Source: Helicobacter felistomachi
GTDB taxonomy: Bacteria > Campylobacterota > Campylobacteria > Campylobacterales > Helicobacteraceae
Direction: 5' to 3'
DNA length: 64,000 nucleotides
Assembly: GCF_030296895.1 (NCBI RefSeq)
Contig: NZ_AP028022.1
Span: forward strand, 496,001-560,000
Below, piece after piece: positions 28,421 to 41,700 of the stretch; position 1 is the first letter of the stretch; each line of letters opens with the position of its first letter. Both the position numbers and the translations under genes were made by a program. The notes below the pieces were generated by a model. The model was not told the DNA's origin and did not search any database. It was given only the letters and a program-made list of their open reading frames with translations.

Positions 28421-29362
28421 GTGCGCTTTTTAGCCTTGCTTGCGGGGGGGCTCTTGTGTGCTGAGCCCTCGGCCTTTGAGCTGCAAAGCGGGGCGACCAA
28501 GCAAGAGTTAAAGACCCTAAAGAGCAGCAATAAAAATCTAGGCGACATTTTAACCACACTCAAAGGGCAGACCGATGGTTTGTTGCAAGGACAGGATGGC
28601 CTAAGAAGTCTTGTGGAGGGGCAGGGCTTGAGGCTTAAAAAAGCCACAGACACCCTAACTGCCCACAGCGATCAATTAAGAGCCTTAAAAAGCACCCAAG
28701 ACACCCAAGCCGATCTCATCAAACAACAAGCCGATCTCATCAACACCTTAAAAGCCCAAATCCAAACCAACCAAGAAACCCTAGCCAACTTTGAAAAAAA
28801 GAATCAAGAAACCCAACAACTCTTAGAGAACATGCGTGCCGACTTCACCAAGAAATTACAAGATTTGCAAAAGTCGATAGAGCGCCAGGCCAACACCAAC
28901 AATCAAAAACTTAAAGAACTCGCCGCCTTGCAAGCCCAAATGCTGCAAGCCAAAAAAGAACAAGACTTCAACAAAGACCCCGCTCACAAGGAAGCCATCG
29001 AGCAAGAGGCACATCATCTCTTCAAAGAAAAACGCTACAAAGAGGCACAGGCGCGCTTTGCGTGGCTGGCTAGCTTGCCCTACAAGAGTGCCTACACCCA
29101 TTACATGGCAGGCGAGTCGGCTTACCTCAATAAATCCTATCAAAGCGCCATCAACGCCTTTAAAAAGAGTGCAATGCTCGATGATAAGGCAAGCTACATG
29201 CCCACCCTACTTTATCATACCGCCCTAGCCTTCAAGCACCTAAAAGACCACGCCAACTATAAAAAATTCTTGCAAACTCTCTCTAGGCTCTACCCTGAGA
29301 GCGAACAGGGCAAAAAGGCTAAAAATCTTTTAGAGCAAAAGCCTAAAAAAACGCTAAAATAA
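28421..29362 (+). CDS. cpoB: CpoB/YbgF-like periplasmic coiled-coil TPR protein
   Basis: A 313-residue exported protein: a short signal peptide (RFLALLAGGLLCAEPSA), a long glutamine- and leucine-rich coiled-coil (about residues 20-175) and a C-terminal TPR region (about 185-310), with AHHLFKEKRYKEAQARFAWL and YQSAINAFKKSAMLDDKASY. CpoB ties peptidoglycan synthesis to the Tol-Pal machine in E. coli; the coiled-coil here is much longer. The GTG start directly follows the pal stop. It corresponds to HP1124 in H. pylori. Confidence 0.82.
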   Translation: MRFLALLAGGLLCAEPSAFELQSGATKQELKTLKSSNKNLGDILTTLKGQTDGLLQGQDGLRSLVEGQGLRLKKATDTLTAHSDQLRALKSTQDTQADLIKQQADLINTLKAQIQTNQETLANFEKKNQETQQLLENMRADFTKKLQDLQKSIERQANTNNQKLKELAALQAQMLQAKKEQDFNKDPAHKEAIEQEAHHLFKEKRYKEAQARFAWLASLPYKSAYTHYMAGESAYLNKSYQSAINAFKKSAMLDDKASYMPTLLYHTALAFKHLKDHANYKKFLQTLSRLYPESEQGKKAKNLLEQKPKKTLK

Positions 29363-29390
29363 CCCCTCAACTTACAAAGAAAGGACAAGA

Positions 29391-29885
29391 ATGCAAAACC
29401 AAATCGCCACCATTGAATACGAAGTTAGAGACCACGCCACGCAAGAAGTGCTAGACTCTAACATTGGCAAGAAACCCCTAGAGTTCTTAGTGGGGGCAGG
29501 GCAAGTGATTGTCGGGCTTGAAAAGGCGGTGCAACAAGCCCAAGTGGGGCAGACACTAAATATCGTCATTGCTCCCCAAGACGCTTATGGCGAATACCGC
29601 ACCGACTACCTCCAAGAAGTGCCCAGGGATCAATTTGAAGGCATTGAACTTAAAAGGGGCATGACCTTATTTGGACAGGGTGAAAACAACGAGAGCGTGC
29701 AAGTGAGTGTAAAAGACTTTAGCGAGCAAATGGTGATGCTTGATTACAACCACCCCCTAGCTGGTAAAGAGCTCAGTTTCCAATTCACGCTTTTGGGCTT
29801 AAGAGAAGCCACAGAACAAGAAGTGTTGAAGGGGCAACCTTCCAGCAAGCAATGTTGTGGCGGCGGGTGCGGTTGCGCGCACTAG
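29391..29885 (+). CDS. slyD: FKBP-type peptidyl-prolyl isomerase SlyD
   Basis: A 164-residue SlyD: FKBP core (about residues 3-70 and 125-145) with an inserted chaperone flap. GKKPLEFLVGAGQVIVGLEK and DYNHPLAGKELSFQ are the family motifs. The C-terminus is a metal-binding tail (CCGGGCGCAH), which in Helicobacter SlyD binds nickel and supports hydrogenase or urease maturation. The tail here is short. The ATG at 29391 has AAAGGA a few bases upstream. Confidence 0.94.
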   Translation: MQNQIATIEYEVRDHATQEVLDSNIGKKPLEFLVGAGQVIVGLEKAVQQAQVGQTLNIVIAPQDAYGEYRTDYLQEVPRDQFEGIELKRGMTLFGQGENNESVQVSVKDFSEQMVMLDYNHPLAGKELSFQFTLLGLREATEQEVLKGQPSSKQCCGGGCGCAH

Positions 29886-29909
29886 GGCAAGCTAGCCAAA
29901 CCATAGTCC

Positions 29910-29938
29910 AAAAAGCCCACGCTCACTTAAAGAGCGTG
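29910..29938 (-). terminator. Rho-independent terminator downstream of ligA
   Basis: On the minus strand CACGCTC and GAGCGTG form a 7-bp stem with a 7-base loop (29918-29938), followed by GGCTTTTT. This is the expected form of an intrinsic terminator for ligA, whose stop codon is 55 bases upstream. In the plus direction no T-run follows the stem, so it is unlikely to stop slyD transcripts. Confidence 0.6.
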
Positions 29939-29992
29939 CCCTAGCGCCCTAAGCCTAGTCCCGTTAGTTTAGAGAAAACACCAAACTCTAAG

Positions 29993-32250
<2,258 letters not shown>

Positions 32251-32278
32251 TTAAATGAGCTTAAGATAAGGGGCGTGA

Positions 32279-33229
32279 TTGATTAGCGACATTGACAGCA
32301 CCATTTCCTTACACCTTAACAACGAAGCGCAGTTTTTGTGTTTCACCTTGAGTAGCGATGAGAACAACGATGCCGAGCTGTATGGCATCAATATCTTTAA
32401 AATCCGCGAGATCATCCACTATGAGGGCGATGTTACCGAAACGGTGGGGGGCAATGACAGCATGATGCTAGGCTTTCTCACCATTAGGGGCGAGTCTGTG
32501 CCTTTGATTGATGTGAATCGCTGGATCTATTTTGACCCTGATAACCCCGATAAGGATTTGAGCAAAGCCTCTATCAAGAGTGATCAGAATTTAGTCATTG
32601 TGTGTGAGTTTTCGAGCTGTGTCGTGGGGCTTAGGATTTTTGCCATTAAGCAAATCGTGCATAAAAACTGGGGCGAAATCAGTGTGGGGGGCAAACAGGG
32701 TTTTAGCACGGGAGGCAAGGTCAATGCGATCACAAGATTCGAGCAGGATCGGGTGATCCAAATTTTGGATGTGGAAAGGATGTTGGTAGACACTTTCCCC
32801 ACCATGCAAGAGTTAGACCAACTCAAGGAGCAATTTGTGGATGCCATTCGAAGCGATAAATTGATCTTCATTGCTGAAGACTCCCAAGTGGCGATGCACA
32901 ATTTAGAGCGCATTATTGAAGGTTTAAAGCTCAAATACGAAGCTTTCCCCAATGGCGATGCCTTATTAAAGCGGCTTTTCAACGAAAACATGATCGAGCA
33001 AGTCGGGGCGGTGATCACGGATTTGGAAATGCCCGTTATGTCTGGCTTTGAAGTGTTAAAGCGCATTAAAGCCGACGCAAGGGCCAAGCATTTACCCGTG
33101 ATCGTCAATTCTTCCATGAGCAGCGAGTCGAACAAGCAATTAGCAGACTCTTTGCATGCCGATGGGTTTGTGATCAAATCACACCCTAATGAAATCCAAG
33201 AACTTTTACAAGAATATTTAAAACACTAA
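32279..33229 (+). CDS. cheV1: CheV-type chemotaxis coupling protein
   Basis: A 316-residue protein with an N-terminal CheW-like domain (about residues 15-170), which couples receptors to the kinase CheA, and a C-terminal receiver domain (about 193-316). The phospho-acceptor is D248 in VITDLEMPVMSG, with an acidic pair at EDS (200-202) and a lysine in FVIKSHP. The start is probably the TTG at 32279, with AAGGGG five bases ahead. Position between ligA and aspS matches cheV1 (HP0616) in H. pylori. Two chemoreceptor genes at 54-58 kb are possible partners. Confidence 0.88.
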   Translation: MISDIDSTISLHLNNEAQFLCFTLSSDENNDAELYGINIFKIREIIHYEGDVTETVGGNDSMMLGFLTIRGESVPLIDVNRWIYFDPDNPDKDLSKASIKSDQNLVIVCEFSSCVVGLRIFAIKQIVHKNWGEISVGGKQGFSTGGKVNAITRFEQDRVIQILDVERMLVDTFPTMQELDQLKEQFVDAIRSDKLIFIAEDSQVAMHNLERIIEGLKLKYEAFPNGDALLKRLFNENMIEQVGAVITDLEMPVMSGFEVLKRIKADARAKHLPVIVNSSMSSESNKQLADSLHADGFVIKSHPNEIQELLQEYLKH

Positions 33230-33238
33230 GGGCAAAAC

Positions 33239-34984
33239 ATGTTAAGAACGCAATTATGTGCCAAGGTGGGGCTGTGTGATGTGAAAAAGAAGGTGAAGCT
33301 CTGTGGGTGGTGTCATAACTACCGCGACCACGGGGGCGTGATTTTCATTGACTTGAGAGATAAAAGTGGATTAATCCAGCTTGTGTGTGATCCCACTTCT
33401 AAGGCTTATACGCAGGCAAGCCTTGTTAGGCATGAGGATGTGTTGATCATTGAGGGGGTGGTGCGTCCTAGGGGCGAGGGGCTAGAAAACCCCAAACTTG
33501 CCACAGGGGCAATTGAGGTGGTGCTTGAAGATTTGCGCCTTGAGAATAAGAGCCTAACGCCCCCCATTGCCATCGGCGATCCCAGTGTTAATGAGGATTT
33601 GCGCCTACAATACCGCTTTTTAGATTTACGCGCCCCTAAAGCCTACAGCATTTTTAAAATGCGTAGCAAAGTGGCTAAGGCGGTGCGCGATTGCCTAGAT
33701 GGCTTAGACTTTTTAGAGATCGAAACGCCCATGCTTTCTAAAACCACGCCCGAGGGGGCACGCGACTTTTTAATCCCCAGCCGCATTCACGATGGGCAGT
33801 TTTTCGCTTTGCCCCAAAGCCCCCAAATTTTTAAACAAATCCTCATGGTGGCAGGGATGGATCGCTATTACCAAATTGTCAAATGCTTTAGAGATGAGGA
33901 CTTGAGGGCAGATAGGCAACCCGAGTTCACGCAAATCGATGTGGAGATGAGTTTTTGCAACCAAGAGGATGTGATGCAAGTTGCCGAAACCTTGCTAAAA
34001 GCCGTCTTTAAGGTCGTGGGCATTGACATTAACCCCCCCTTTAGGCACATGACCTACAAAGAAGCCACAGAGAGCTATGGCAGCGATAAACCCGATTTGC
34101 GTTTTGGCATGCCCCTTGTGGAGGTGGGGGATTTGTTTGTGGGTTCTAGCAATGAGATTTTTAAAACCATTGCCAGCGATCCCAAGAACAACCGCTTTAA
34201 GGCATTGAAGGTCGAGAAGGGCGACACCTTGCTTAGCCGTAAAGATTTAGCCGAACTAGAGGCTTTTGTGCGCCAATTTGGGGCTAAGGGGCTTGCCTAT
34301 CTCCAAATGAAGGCAGAGGGGCCTAAAGGGCCTTTAGTGAAATTCTTGGAACCTAACGCTTTAAAGGAGTTGTTGGAACGCACAGAGGCTAAAGAGGGGG
34401 ATTTGCTCTTTTTTGGAGCGGGCGAGAAGGCGGTTGTTTTAGATTACATGGGGCGTTTGCGCTTGAAACTCGGGCAGGATTTAAATTTGATCGACCCGGA
34501 TGCCTATAACTTCTTATGGGTCGTGGATTTTCCCATGTTCGAGAGGGTAGAGGGCAAACTCAGTGCCATGCACCACCCCTTCACCATGCCAAAGGACATC
34601 GACAACCCAGACCCCGAAGAGATGCAATCCATCGCCTATGACATTGTATTAAATGGCGTGGAGCTAGGCGGGGGGAGTTTGCGTATGCACCAAGAAGCCT
34701 TGCAGAAAAAAGTCTTTGCCCTACTTGGTATTAGCGACCAAGAAGCCCAAGAAAAATTTGGCTTTTTGCTCGAGGCTTTGCGTTATGGCGCACCCCCCCA
34801 TGGCGGTTTTGCCATCGGCTTTGATCGACTCATCATGCTCTTAGCCAAAGCCCCCAGCATTCGCGAAGTCATTGCCTTTCCTAAAACCCAAAAGGCGACT
34901 TGTTTGTTAAGCAAAGCCCCCAGCCCCGCCAGCGAAGAGCAATTAAGGGAACTACATATCCGCTTAAGAAACCCCAAGCATTAA
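33239..34984 (+). CDS. aspS: Aspartyl-tRNA synthetase (non-discriminating type expected)
   Basis: A 581-residue class II synthetase with the N-terminal OB anticodon-binding domain (about residues 1-105), motif 2 in [18 protein letters not shown], an inserted bacterial domain (about 290-410) and motif 3 in [13 protein letters not shown]. Helicobacter lacks asparaginyl-tRNA synthetase and uses this enzyme to make Asp-tRNA(Asn) for GatCAB, whose B subunit is also in this window; that is inference from known biology. It starts nine bases after cheV. Confidence 0.96.
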   Translation: MLRTQLCAKVGLCDVKKKVKLCGWCHNYRDHGGVIFIDLRDKSGLIQLVCDPTSKAYTQASLVRHEDVLIIEGVVRPRGEGLENPKLATGAIEVVLEDLRLENKSLTPPIAIGDPSVNEDLRLQYRFLDLRAPKAYSIFKMRSKVAKAVRDCLDGLDFLEIETPMLSKTTPEGARDFLIPSRIHDGQFFALPQSPQIFKQILMVAGMDRYYQIVKCFRDEDLRADRQPEFTQIDVEMSFCNQEDVMQVAETLLKAVFKVVGIDINPPFRHMTYKEATESYGSDKPDLRFGMPLVEVGDLFVGSSNEIFKTIASDPKNNRFKALKVEKGDTLLSRKDLAELEAFVRQFGAKGLAYLQMKAEGPKGPLVKFLEPNALKELLERTEAKEGDLLFFGAGEKAVVLDYMGRLRLKLGQDLNLIDPDAYNFLWVVDFPMFERVEGKLSAMHHPFTMPKDIDNPDPEEMQSIAYDIVLNGVELGGGSLRMHQEALQKKVFALLGISDQEAQEKFGFLLEALRYGAPPHGGFAIGFDRLIMLLAKAPSIREVIAFPKTQKATCLLSKAPSPASEEQLRELHIRLRNPKH

Positions 34985-35011
34985 CCAAAACACTAAAGGA
35001 CATAAACAGAC

Positions 35012-35590
35012 ATGAAAGCGTTATTTTTAATCATCGGCGCGCCCGGGAGTGGCAAGACCACGGACGCACAGCTCATTGCTGAGCGCAACAGCGATCGCAT
35101 GGTGCATTACTCTACAGGGGATTTGCTAAGGGCCGAGATCGCCAAGCAAAGTGAGCGGGGGCAACTGATTGCGGGTTTTACGAGCAAGGGGGAGTTAGTC
35201 CCCTTAGAGATTGTCATCGACACCATCATCACCGCCATTAAAAACGCCCCTAAAGAGGTCATTATCATTGACGGCTACCCCCGTTCCCTAGAGCAAATGC
35301 ACGCTTTAGATAGAGTGCTCAAAGCCCAAGAAGAAGTGAAGTTAAGGGGCGTGGTTGAGGTGCATGTAAGCGAGGCGGTGGCAAGAGAGCGGGTGCTGGG
35401 GCGCTCAAGGGGCGATGATGACAATATCGAAGTTTTCAACAACCGCATGCAAGTGTATTTAAAGCCCCTAGAGAGCATTGTAGAGTTTTACAAAGCCCTA
35501 GAGGTGCACCAACAAATCAATGGCGAGCGCAGCATTGAAGAGATTGTCGCCGACATTGAAAGCTACATCAAAAATCACTTAAAAGGATAG
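35012..35590 (+). CDS. adk: Adenylate kinase
   Basis: A 192-residue short adenylate kinase: ATP + AMP to two ADP. The P-loop is GAPGSGKT (about residues 8-15) and the AMP-site segment is [20 protein letters not shown] corresponds to the family DGFPR motif. It lacks the long zinc lid of some bacterial forms. The ATG follows AAAGGA with suitable spacing; ppa follows by two bases. Confidence 0.95.
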   Translation: MKALFLIIGAPGSGKTTDAQLIAERNSDRMVHYSTGDLLRAEIAKQSERGQLIAGFTSKGELVPLEIVIDTIITAIKNAPKEVIIIDGYPRSLEQMHALDRVLKAQEEVKLRGVVEVHVSEAVARERVLGRSRGDDDNIEVFNNRMQVYLKPLESIVEFYKALEVHQQINGERSIEEIVADIESYIKNHLKG

Positions 35591-35592
35591 CA

Positions 35593-36120
35593 ATGGACTT
35601 AAATAAAATCAAAGCCGGCACACCACAAGCCCTAAATGCCGTGATTGAAATCCCCTACCAATCTAAGGTGAAATACGAAGTGGATAAGGACAGCGGGGCG
35701 GTGCTGGTCGACCGAGTGCTTTACCCGTCTATGGTTTATCCGGCCAATTACGGCTTTGTGCCCCACACTTTAAGCGAGGATGGCGATCCTGCGGATGTGT
35801 TGGTGTTGAACGAAGACCCCTTGTTGCCCGGCAGTGTCATTAAATGCCGTTTGATCGGGGTGCTTGTCATGGAGGATGAAAGCGGACTTGATGAAAAGCT
35901 TTTAGCCGTGCCCTTAAACAAGATTGACCCCCGCTACAACAACATTAAAGACTTGCACGACTTGCCCCCCATTGTGCTGCAAAAAATCAAACACTTCTTT
36001 GAAACCTACAAAGATTTAGAACCCGAAAAATGGGTCAAGGTCAAGGACTTTGGCGACAAAGCACAGGCAGAAGAAATCTTTAAAAAAGCCCTAGCCAATT
36101 ACAGCAGCAAGGCATGTTAA
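35593..36120 (+). CDS. ppa: Inorganic pyrophosphatase
   Basis: A 175-residue type I soluble pyrophosphatase that hydrolyses pyrophosphate to phosphate and so drives biosynthesis. Signature residues are seen in DGDPADVLVL (metal-binding aspartates, about residues 65-75), with KYEVDKDSG and VYPANYGFVPHT. It overlaps trpE by seven bases. Order adk-ppa resembles H. pylori HP0618-HP0620. Confidence 0.96.
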   Translation: MDLNKIKAGTPQALNAVIEIPYQSKVKYEVDKDSGAVLVDRVLYPSMVYPANYGFVPHTLSEDGDPADVLVLNEDPLLPGSVIKCRLIGVLVMEDESGLDEKLLAVPLNKIDPRYNNIKDLHDLPPIVLQKIKHFFETYKDLEPEKWVKVKDFGDKAQAEEIFKKALANYSSKAC

Positions 36121-37613
36121 GCCTACAGCAAAAAGCCCCCTACGCCCCACACCCCCTAGCCCTTTACGCCCACTTGCAGGGGGCGAACACGCTCTTACTA
36201 GAGAGCGCACAAGTAGAAAATAAAAAGCACACCAAATCCATCATTTTGGCAAAAGCGTGTTTAAAAATGACTTGTCAAAACGCAAACACACGCCTAGAGG
36301 CTTTAAATACTAACGGGCAAGCCTTGCTCGGCAAAATGGCACCAGTGCTAGGTCTAGAGCCCAAAGAAGGGGTGTTAGAAAAACACTACCCTAAAGACAC
36401 CAGCTTAAACGATGAGTTTAGTAAGCTTAAAAGTGCTAGCCCACTAGATGCTTTAAGGGCTGTGTTTAAAAGCGTGGATACTTCCAACACACCCCCCTTT
36501 GGGCTGTTTTGTGGGGGGTATTTTGGCTTTGAGTTTGTTGGGGCGTTTGAGGACTTGCCCCACCTAGAGGCAAAGGACAACACCGCTCCCGATTTTATCT
36601 TTTTTGTGGCGCAAAATTTGATTTTAATAGATCACCAAGCCCAAACAACCCAAATTTTTGGCTCTTGTTTTGATCTATCTCTTAAAGATCAAATCCAATC
36701 CGAGATAGACCACCTAGCCCGCCTAAATCCCCCCCCATTTAGCCCAAAGACGCACCCTCAAAACAGCGATTTAGGCACAAATTGCACCGATGAAGACTTT
36801 GCTCAAATTGTTCTAGCCACAAAAGAGCAAATCAAACAAGGCGAGATTTTCCAAGCCGTGCCCTCACGAAGCTTTTATTTGGAGTGCAAGGAGCCTTTAA
36901 GTGCCTACCACCACTTAAAAGAGCAAAACCCCAGCCCCTACATGTTTTACATGCAGACACAGGATTTTACGCTCTTTGGCGCGAGCCCTGAGAGTGCCTT
37001 AAAGTATGATGCCAGCACCAATTTAGCCCAAATTTACCCCATTGCCGGCACCCGCCCTAGGGGTAAAAACCCCGATGGGAGCATTAACCTAGATTTAGAT
37101 AACCGCCTAGAGCTAGACTTGCAAAACGACCCCAAAGAGCGGGCGGAGCATATCATGTTGGTGGATTTAGCCCGTAACGACATTGCACGGGTGGCAAAAC
37201 CCTTAAGCCGTGTGGTGTCAAAACTCTTAAAAGTCGAGAAATTTGCCCATGTGATGCATTTGACCTCTGCCGTGCAAGGGGAGTTAAAGGAGGGTTTAGA
37301 CGCATTGCACGCCTACCAAAGCTTTATGAATGCAGGGACCTTAAGCGGTGCGCCCAAAATCGCCGCCTTGAAGCTCATTGCCACACTAGAGGGTAAGAGG
37401 CGAGGCTCTTATGGGGGTTCTATGGGCTATTTATGTGCCGATGGCTCGATGGATAGCTGTATCATCATCCGCGCGGCGTTCGTGCAAGAGGGGCGGGCTG
37501 TGGTGCAAACAGGGGCGGGGATTGTGTTAGATAGCGTGGTGGAAGCCGAGATCGCCGAAACCAAGGCAAAATCTAAGGCTGTGATTTCTGCCATACTAAA
37601 GACACATGCATGA
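36114..37613 (+). CDS. trpE: Anthranilate synthase component I
   Basis: TrpE makes anthranilate from chorismate with ammonia supplied by TrpG. The 499-residue protein has the LLLES motif near residue 29, part of the tryptophan feedback site, which separates TrpE from PabB. The chorismate-binding domain shows GEIFQAVPSR, FGASPESALKY, PIAGTRPRG, LVDLARND and GGSMGYL. It overlaps ppa upstream and trpG downstream. The remaining trp genes are not present, so this trpEG pair is separated from the rest of the pathway. Confidence 0.92.
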   Translation: MLSLQQKAPYAPHPLALYAHLQGANTLLLESAQVENKKHTKSIILAKACLKMTCQNANTRLEALNTNGQALLGKMAPVLGLEPKEGVLEKHYPKDTSLNDEFSKLKSASPLDALRAVFKSVDTSNTPPFGLFCGGYFGFEFVGAFEDLPHLEAKDNTAPDFIFFVAQNLILIDHQAQTTQIFGSCFDLSLKDQIQSEIDHLARLNPPPFSPKTHPQNSDLGTNCTDEDFAQIVLATKEQIKQGEIFQAVPSRSFYLECKEPLSAYHHLKEQNPSPYMFYMQTQDFTLFGASPESALKYDASTNLAQIYPIAGTRPRGKNPDGSINLDLDNRLELDLQNDPKERAEHIMLVDLARNDIARVAKPLSRVVSKLLKVEKFAHVMHLTSAVQGELKEGLDALHAYQSFMNAGTLSGAPKIAALKLIATLEGKRRGSYGGSMGYLCADGSMDSCIIIRAAFVQEGRAVVQTGAGIVLDSVVEAEIAETKAKSKAVISAILKTHA

Positions 37614-38188
37614 AAATTTACTTCATTGACAATTTTGACTCTTTCACCTACAACCTTGTCTATGACTTAGAAGGGTTAGGACACTCTGTCCTAGTCTTAC
37701 GCAACACCACCCCCGCCCCCTTGCTCTTAGAGCGCATGCAAGATGAGAGTGAAAAACCCTTGTTGTTTATCTCTCCAGGGCCAGGCGATCCCGCCCACTC
37801 GGGGCAACTCTTAGAGATAATACAGGCTATTAAGGGCAAATACCCCATTTTGGGGGTGTGTTTGGGTTTGCAAGCCCTAGCCCAAAGTTATGGGGCTAAG
37901 GTTGTGCCCTGCCCTGAAATTGTGCATGGCAAAAGCTCCACCATCACCCTAGAGCCCTTTGAAGCCTTTAGGGGGCTTGGCAACTCTTTACAGGTGGGGC
38001 GTTACCATTCTTTAATGGCGATCAATTTACCCCCTTGCCTACAAGTCATCGCCCATTGTGAAAGTATCGCAATGGGGATTTACCACGCCAAAGATAAAGC
38101 CCTCGCCTACCAATTCCACCCCGAGAGCATTTTAACACTCAAGGGGGCGCAACTTTTACAACAAAGTCTAGAGTTCATACAGAACTAA
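37610..38188 (+). CDS. trpG: Anthranilate synthase component II (glutamine amidotransferase)
   Basis: A 192-residue class I glutamine amidotransferase. The catalytic cysteine is C84 in GVCLGLQAL; the His/Glu pair is in YQFHPES (about residues 168-174). NFDSFTYNL opens the protein. It feeds ammonia to TrpE, and a PabA role is also possible, as the same protein often serves both. It overlaps trpE by four bases and its stop overlaps the convergent outer-membrane gene by four. Confidence 0.93.
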   Translation: MKIYFIDNFDSFTYNLVYDLEGLGHSVLVLRNTTPAPLLLERMQDESEKPLLFISPGPGDPAHSGQLLEIIQAIKGKYPILGVCLGLQALAQSYGAKVVPCPEIVHGKSSTITLEPFEAFRGLGNSLQVGRYHSLMAINLPPCLQVIAHCESIAMGIYHAKDKALAYQFHPESILTLKGAQLLQQSLEFIQN

Positions 38189-38754
38189 AACAAGTAAGCG
38201 TAAGACACGAGCCAATAATAAAAGTCCATGGCAAGGGGTTTAGGGTGTGTAGATTGAATCTTGCCAAAAGGGATTTTGACCCCTAGCTCCACTCTCTGCT
38301 TTTTTGCAATGGTGCCCCCCACGCCAAAGTTCACCACTCCGTTATAGCCCATAAAAGAGCGATCGCCCACGTAGCTGTGTAAAGTCATGGCGCTTTGGAA
38401 GTAGCCAAAACCCACACCCACAAAGGTGCCAAAATTGAACTTCTTGCTGTGGTAAAAGTCATTCACCATGTCTAGGTGCACATCCATGAATGAGTAGACA
38501 TCGGTGTTAAAGGCGGTGGGTTTTAAAGTCATGATGTAATCCATCTGTCCGCGTAGGGCCACGAAGCGGTTAACATTGTATTGATACCCCGCCTTCAGCC
38601 CCCACAAAAAGGCGTTGTTGTAGGGCTGTTTCACCACATTGTAGGTTGAAAAACCCGTACTCACCCCGATAAAAATTTGACTCTTAGGCAACGCCTGCTG
38701 TTGCGCCACCACCACACCCACCAACCCCAACACCCCTAAAACCCATTTTTTCAT
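38185..38754 (-). CDS. Outer-membrane beta-barrel-like protein (HP0608-like)
   Basis: A 189-residue exported protein: signal peptide MKKWVLGVLGLVGVVVAQQ, then alternating beta strands with many aromatic and glycine residues, ending in a C-terminal YAYLF with terminal phenylalanine, typical of outer-membrane barrels. The length fits an eight-stranded barrel. It overlaps hefC by four bases (ATGA), so it is co-translated with the efflux genes, as HP0608 follows HP0607. Function unknown. Confidence 0.75.
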   Translation of the reverse strand: MKKWVLGVLGLVGVVVAQQQALPKSQIFIGVSTGFSTYNVVKQPYNNAFLWGLKAGYQYNVNRFVALRGQMDYIMTLKPTAFNTDVYSFMDVHLDMVNDFYHSKKFNFGTFVGVGFGYFQSAMTLHSYVGDRSFMGYNGVVNFGVGGTIAKKQRVELGVKIPFGKIQSTHPKPLAMDFYYWLVSYAYLF

Positions 38755-41700
38755 CGATTGCCCTGATAGAATTTTTTTAATTTATCATCCAGGGGAGCAA
38801 GCAAGCGGTAAAAGATGGGCACAACCAACAGACTAAGTGCCATAGACACCAAAAGCCCCCCGCTCATGGCAATGCCGATGGGCGATTTCATCGCCGAGCC
38901 CTGCCCCACGGCGATGGCTAAGGGCAACATGCCACACACCATCGCAATGGTGGTCATTAAAATGGGCCGTAGGCGTGACTCGCCAGCTAAAACGATGGCT
39001 TCTTCGATGCTGTGCCCTTCTTTACGCCTATCGTTGGCAATGTCGATGATGAGCGTGGCGTTCTTACCCACCATCCCGATGAGCAAAATCAGCCCCATTA
39101 AAGAGAACAAGCTCATGGATTGGTGCACCATCCCCAGAGCAAAGAACGCCCCGGAGAAGCTTAAGGGCATGGTCACCATGATGATCAAAGGCTCTAAGAG
39201 CGACTCGTAAAGGGCGGCTAGGATCATGTAAATGAGGATAAAGGCGGTCACGATCGCCACGCCAAAGGCTTGGTTGCTTTCTTTAAGTCGGTCCGACTCG
39301 CCTGTAAAGCGGAAAGCCGCCCCTTTGGCAAGCCACTGATCTTTGTGTTTTTCTACTTGGCTTAAAAGCTCGCCCAAACTTGCTCCCTTAGCTGGACGCG
39401 CTAAAACCGTTACGCTTCTTTGGCGGTTGTAGCGGGTGATGTTGGAAGCCACTTTGCGCTCAACCACTTCGATCAGTCCATCTAAAAACATCAACTTGCC
39501 ACTCTTGTTCTTGATCTGTAGGCGTTTGATGTCATCTAAAGACATTTTTTTATCCGGTGGAACGCGGATGATGATGTCGTATTCTTTGCCAGCTTCCTTA
39601 AAGTAGCTCACCCGATTCTCCCCAGAAAAGGCGTTGCTCACCACATTGGCGATATCCTGTGCTGTAACCCCGTATTTCACCGTGGCTGCCCTTAAAATGC
39701 GTAGTTGGTACTGCGTTTGGTAGTCGGAGGTGTTGGTGTGGTAGCCTGCAACTTTGCCCTTCATCTCAGGGCTCTCAAGCAAGAAGTGTCGCAACTTCGC
39801 CACGCTAGCATCCACAAGTTTTTGCGTGGGGGCATAGACAAACACCTGAAACGCCGAGCTGTCCCCCCCACCCACTAAAGGCACTTCGGCGAGGTTGATG
39901 GATTGCAGGTCCTTAGCTTCGGGGATGGCTCTTAGTTTTTGGCGCATCTCTTCCATGATGACAAATTGGTTCTTTTTATGGTCTTTTTTCAGCTTGACAT
40001 AAAATTTGCCCTTAAAAGTGCTTTGGATATTGCCATAACCCACTTGCATGGAGTCAAATTCCACATCGGGATCTTTCTCAATCACGGCTTGTAAGGCCTT
40101 CATTTTGGCGAGCATCGCTTTCAAGCTGATGTCGGTTTGTGCCTTGACATAGACATAGAACTTGCCCCGATCTTCTTTGAGCAAAAACTCCATCCCCAGC
40201 TTGCCAGCCACATGCAAGGAGGCGGCAAAAATACCCGCCACCACCAGCCCCACGAGCAATTTATGGTTTAAAAGCCAGCCGAGCAATTTAGCGTAAGATT
40301 TCTCCATTTTTTGGAAAAAGGGCTCGGTGCGCTTGTAAAGGGCGGATTGCTCGGGGGATACGATGAGCGAGCTAAGCATAGGGACCACCGTAACGACCAC
40401 AAAATAAGAGATCGTGATGGCAAGGGCGACGGTGATCCCAAAACTCTGAAACCACCGCCCCACCACCCCGCTCATGTTGCCTACGGGGATAAACACAGAC
40501 AAGAGCATGGCAGAAATGGCGATGATCGCAAAGGCAATTTCGTGCACGCCCTCGTAACTGGCCGTTCTTTTGTCCATCCCGGCTTCTAGCTTTTTATGGA
40601 TATTCTCGATCACCACAATCGCATCGTCAATGATGATCCCGATGGACAGAGTGAGGGCGACCATCGTCATCATGTTTAAAGAAAAGCCGATCCACTTAAT
40701 GAGCGCAAAAGTCCCCATGATGGAGATGGGGATGCTCATCGCCGACACAAAGGTGATGGAGAAACTGCGTAAAAACACAAAGACGACCGACACCGCCAAA
40801 ATCCCCCCCAAGATCAAGTCAAAACGCACATCTTTAATGGAGTGGCGGGTGTAGTCTGTGGTGTCTAAAAAGGGGCGCAACTCATAGCCCGGGCTCACGG
40901 CGCGCATGGCATCTAATTCCTTATAGATCGCGTCCACAATTTTGATCTCATTAGCCCCGGCGATCTTTTGTACCTCTAAAACAATGCCCTGATCGTGCCC
41001 ATAGCTGGCGTAGGTGATGTCTGGGTCGATGCCCTTTTCAATCGTGGCAATGTCTCTTAGGCGGACATGGTTACCTATTTGGATGTCGCCCAGCTCTTGT
41101 AGTGTGTAGCTGTTGCCGTCCACCAAGATCGCATAGTTTTTCTTAGGGCTGATGATCTTGCCCCCGTCCATTTCGAGATTTTGGGTTTTAAGGGTGTTGT
41201 AAAGGTCGTTGTAGGTGAGGCCGTATTTATTCATCAAGCTTGGGTCGGCGTAAATGCGGATTTGCTTTTCTTCATAGCCCTGCAACTGGACATTACCCAC
41301 GCCCTCCACCTTTTGCAACATGGGCTTGATGATGTTTTTCGCGTGGTCGTTGAGCTCAGCCGGGGTCTTGGTTTTGCTGGCAAGAAAGATGGAGAGGATC
41401 GCCTGCCCGCTGGTATCCACCTTATCGATGGAGGGGCGGCGGATGTTGGGGTCGTTAAAGCTCACCGAAGACACCTTATTGATGATGTCGTTTAAAGCGG
41501 TCATGATGGGCTTTTCAAGCACAAACTCCACCACCACAATGCTGACATTGCGTGCGCTGTTGGAGGTTACTTTTTTGATCCCATCCACACTCATCACAGC
41601 TTCTTCGATCTTGTCGGTAACCTTGCTCTCTACGATGTCGGCACTCGCCCCGGGGTAAGCGGTTTTGACCACAATGATGGGGAAGTCAATGTTAGGAAAG

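Noticed and set aside
32584-33177. Minus-strand open frame (197 codons) opposite cheV
   Set aside because: It mirrors CheV coding sequence and has no family features.
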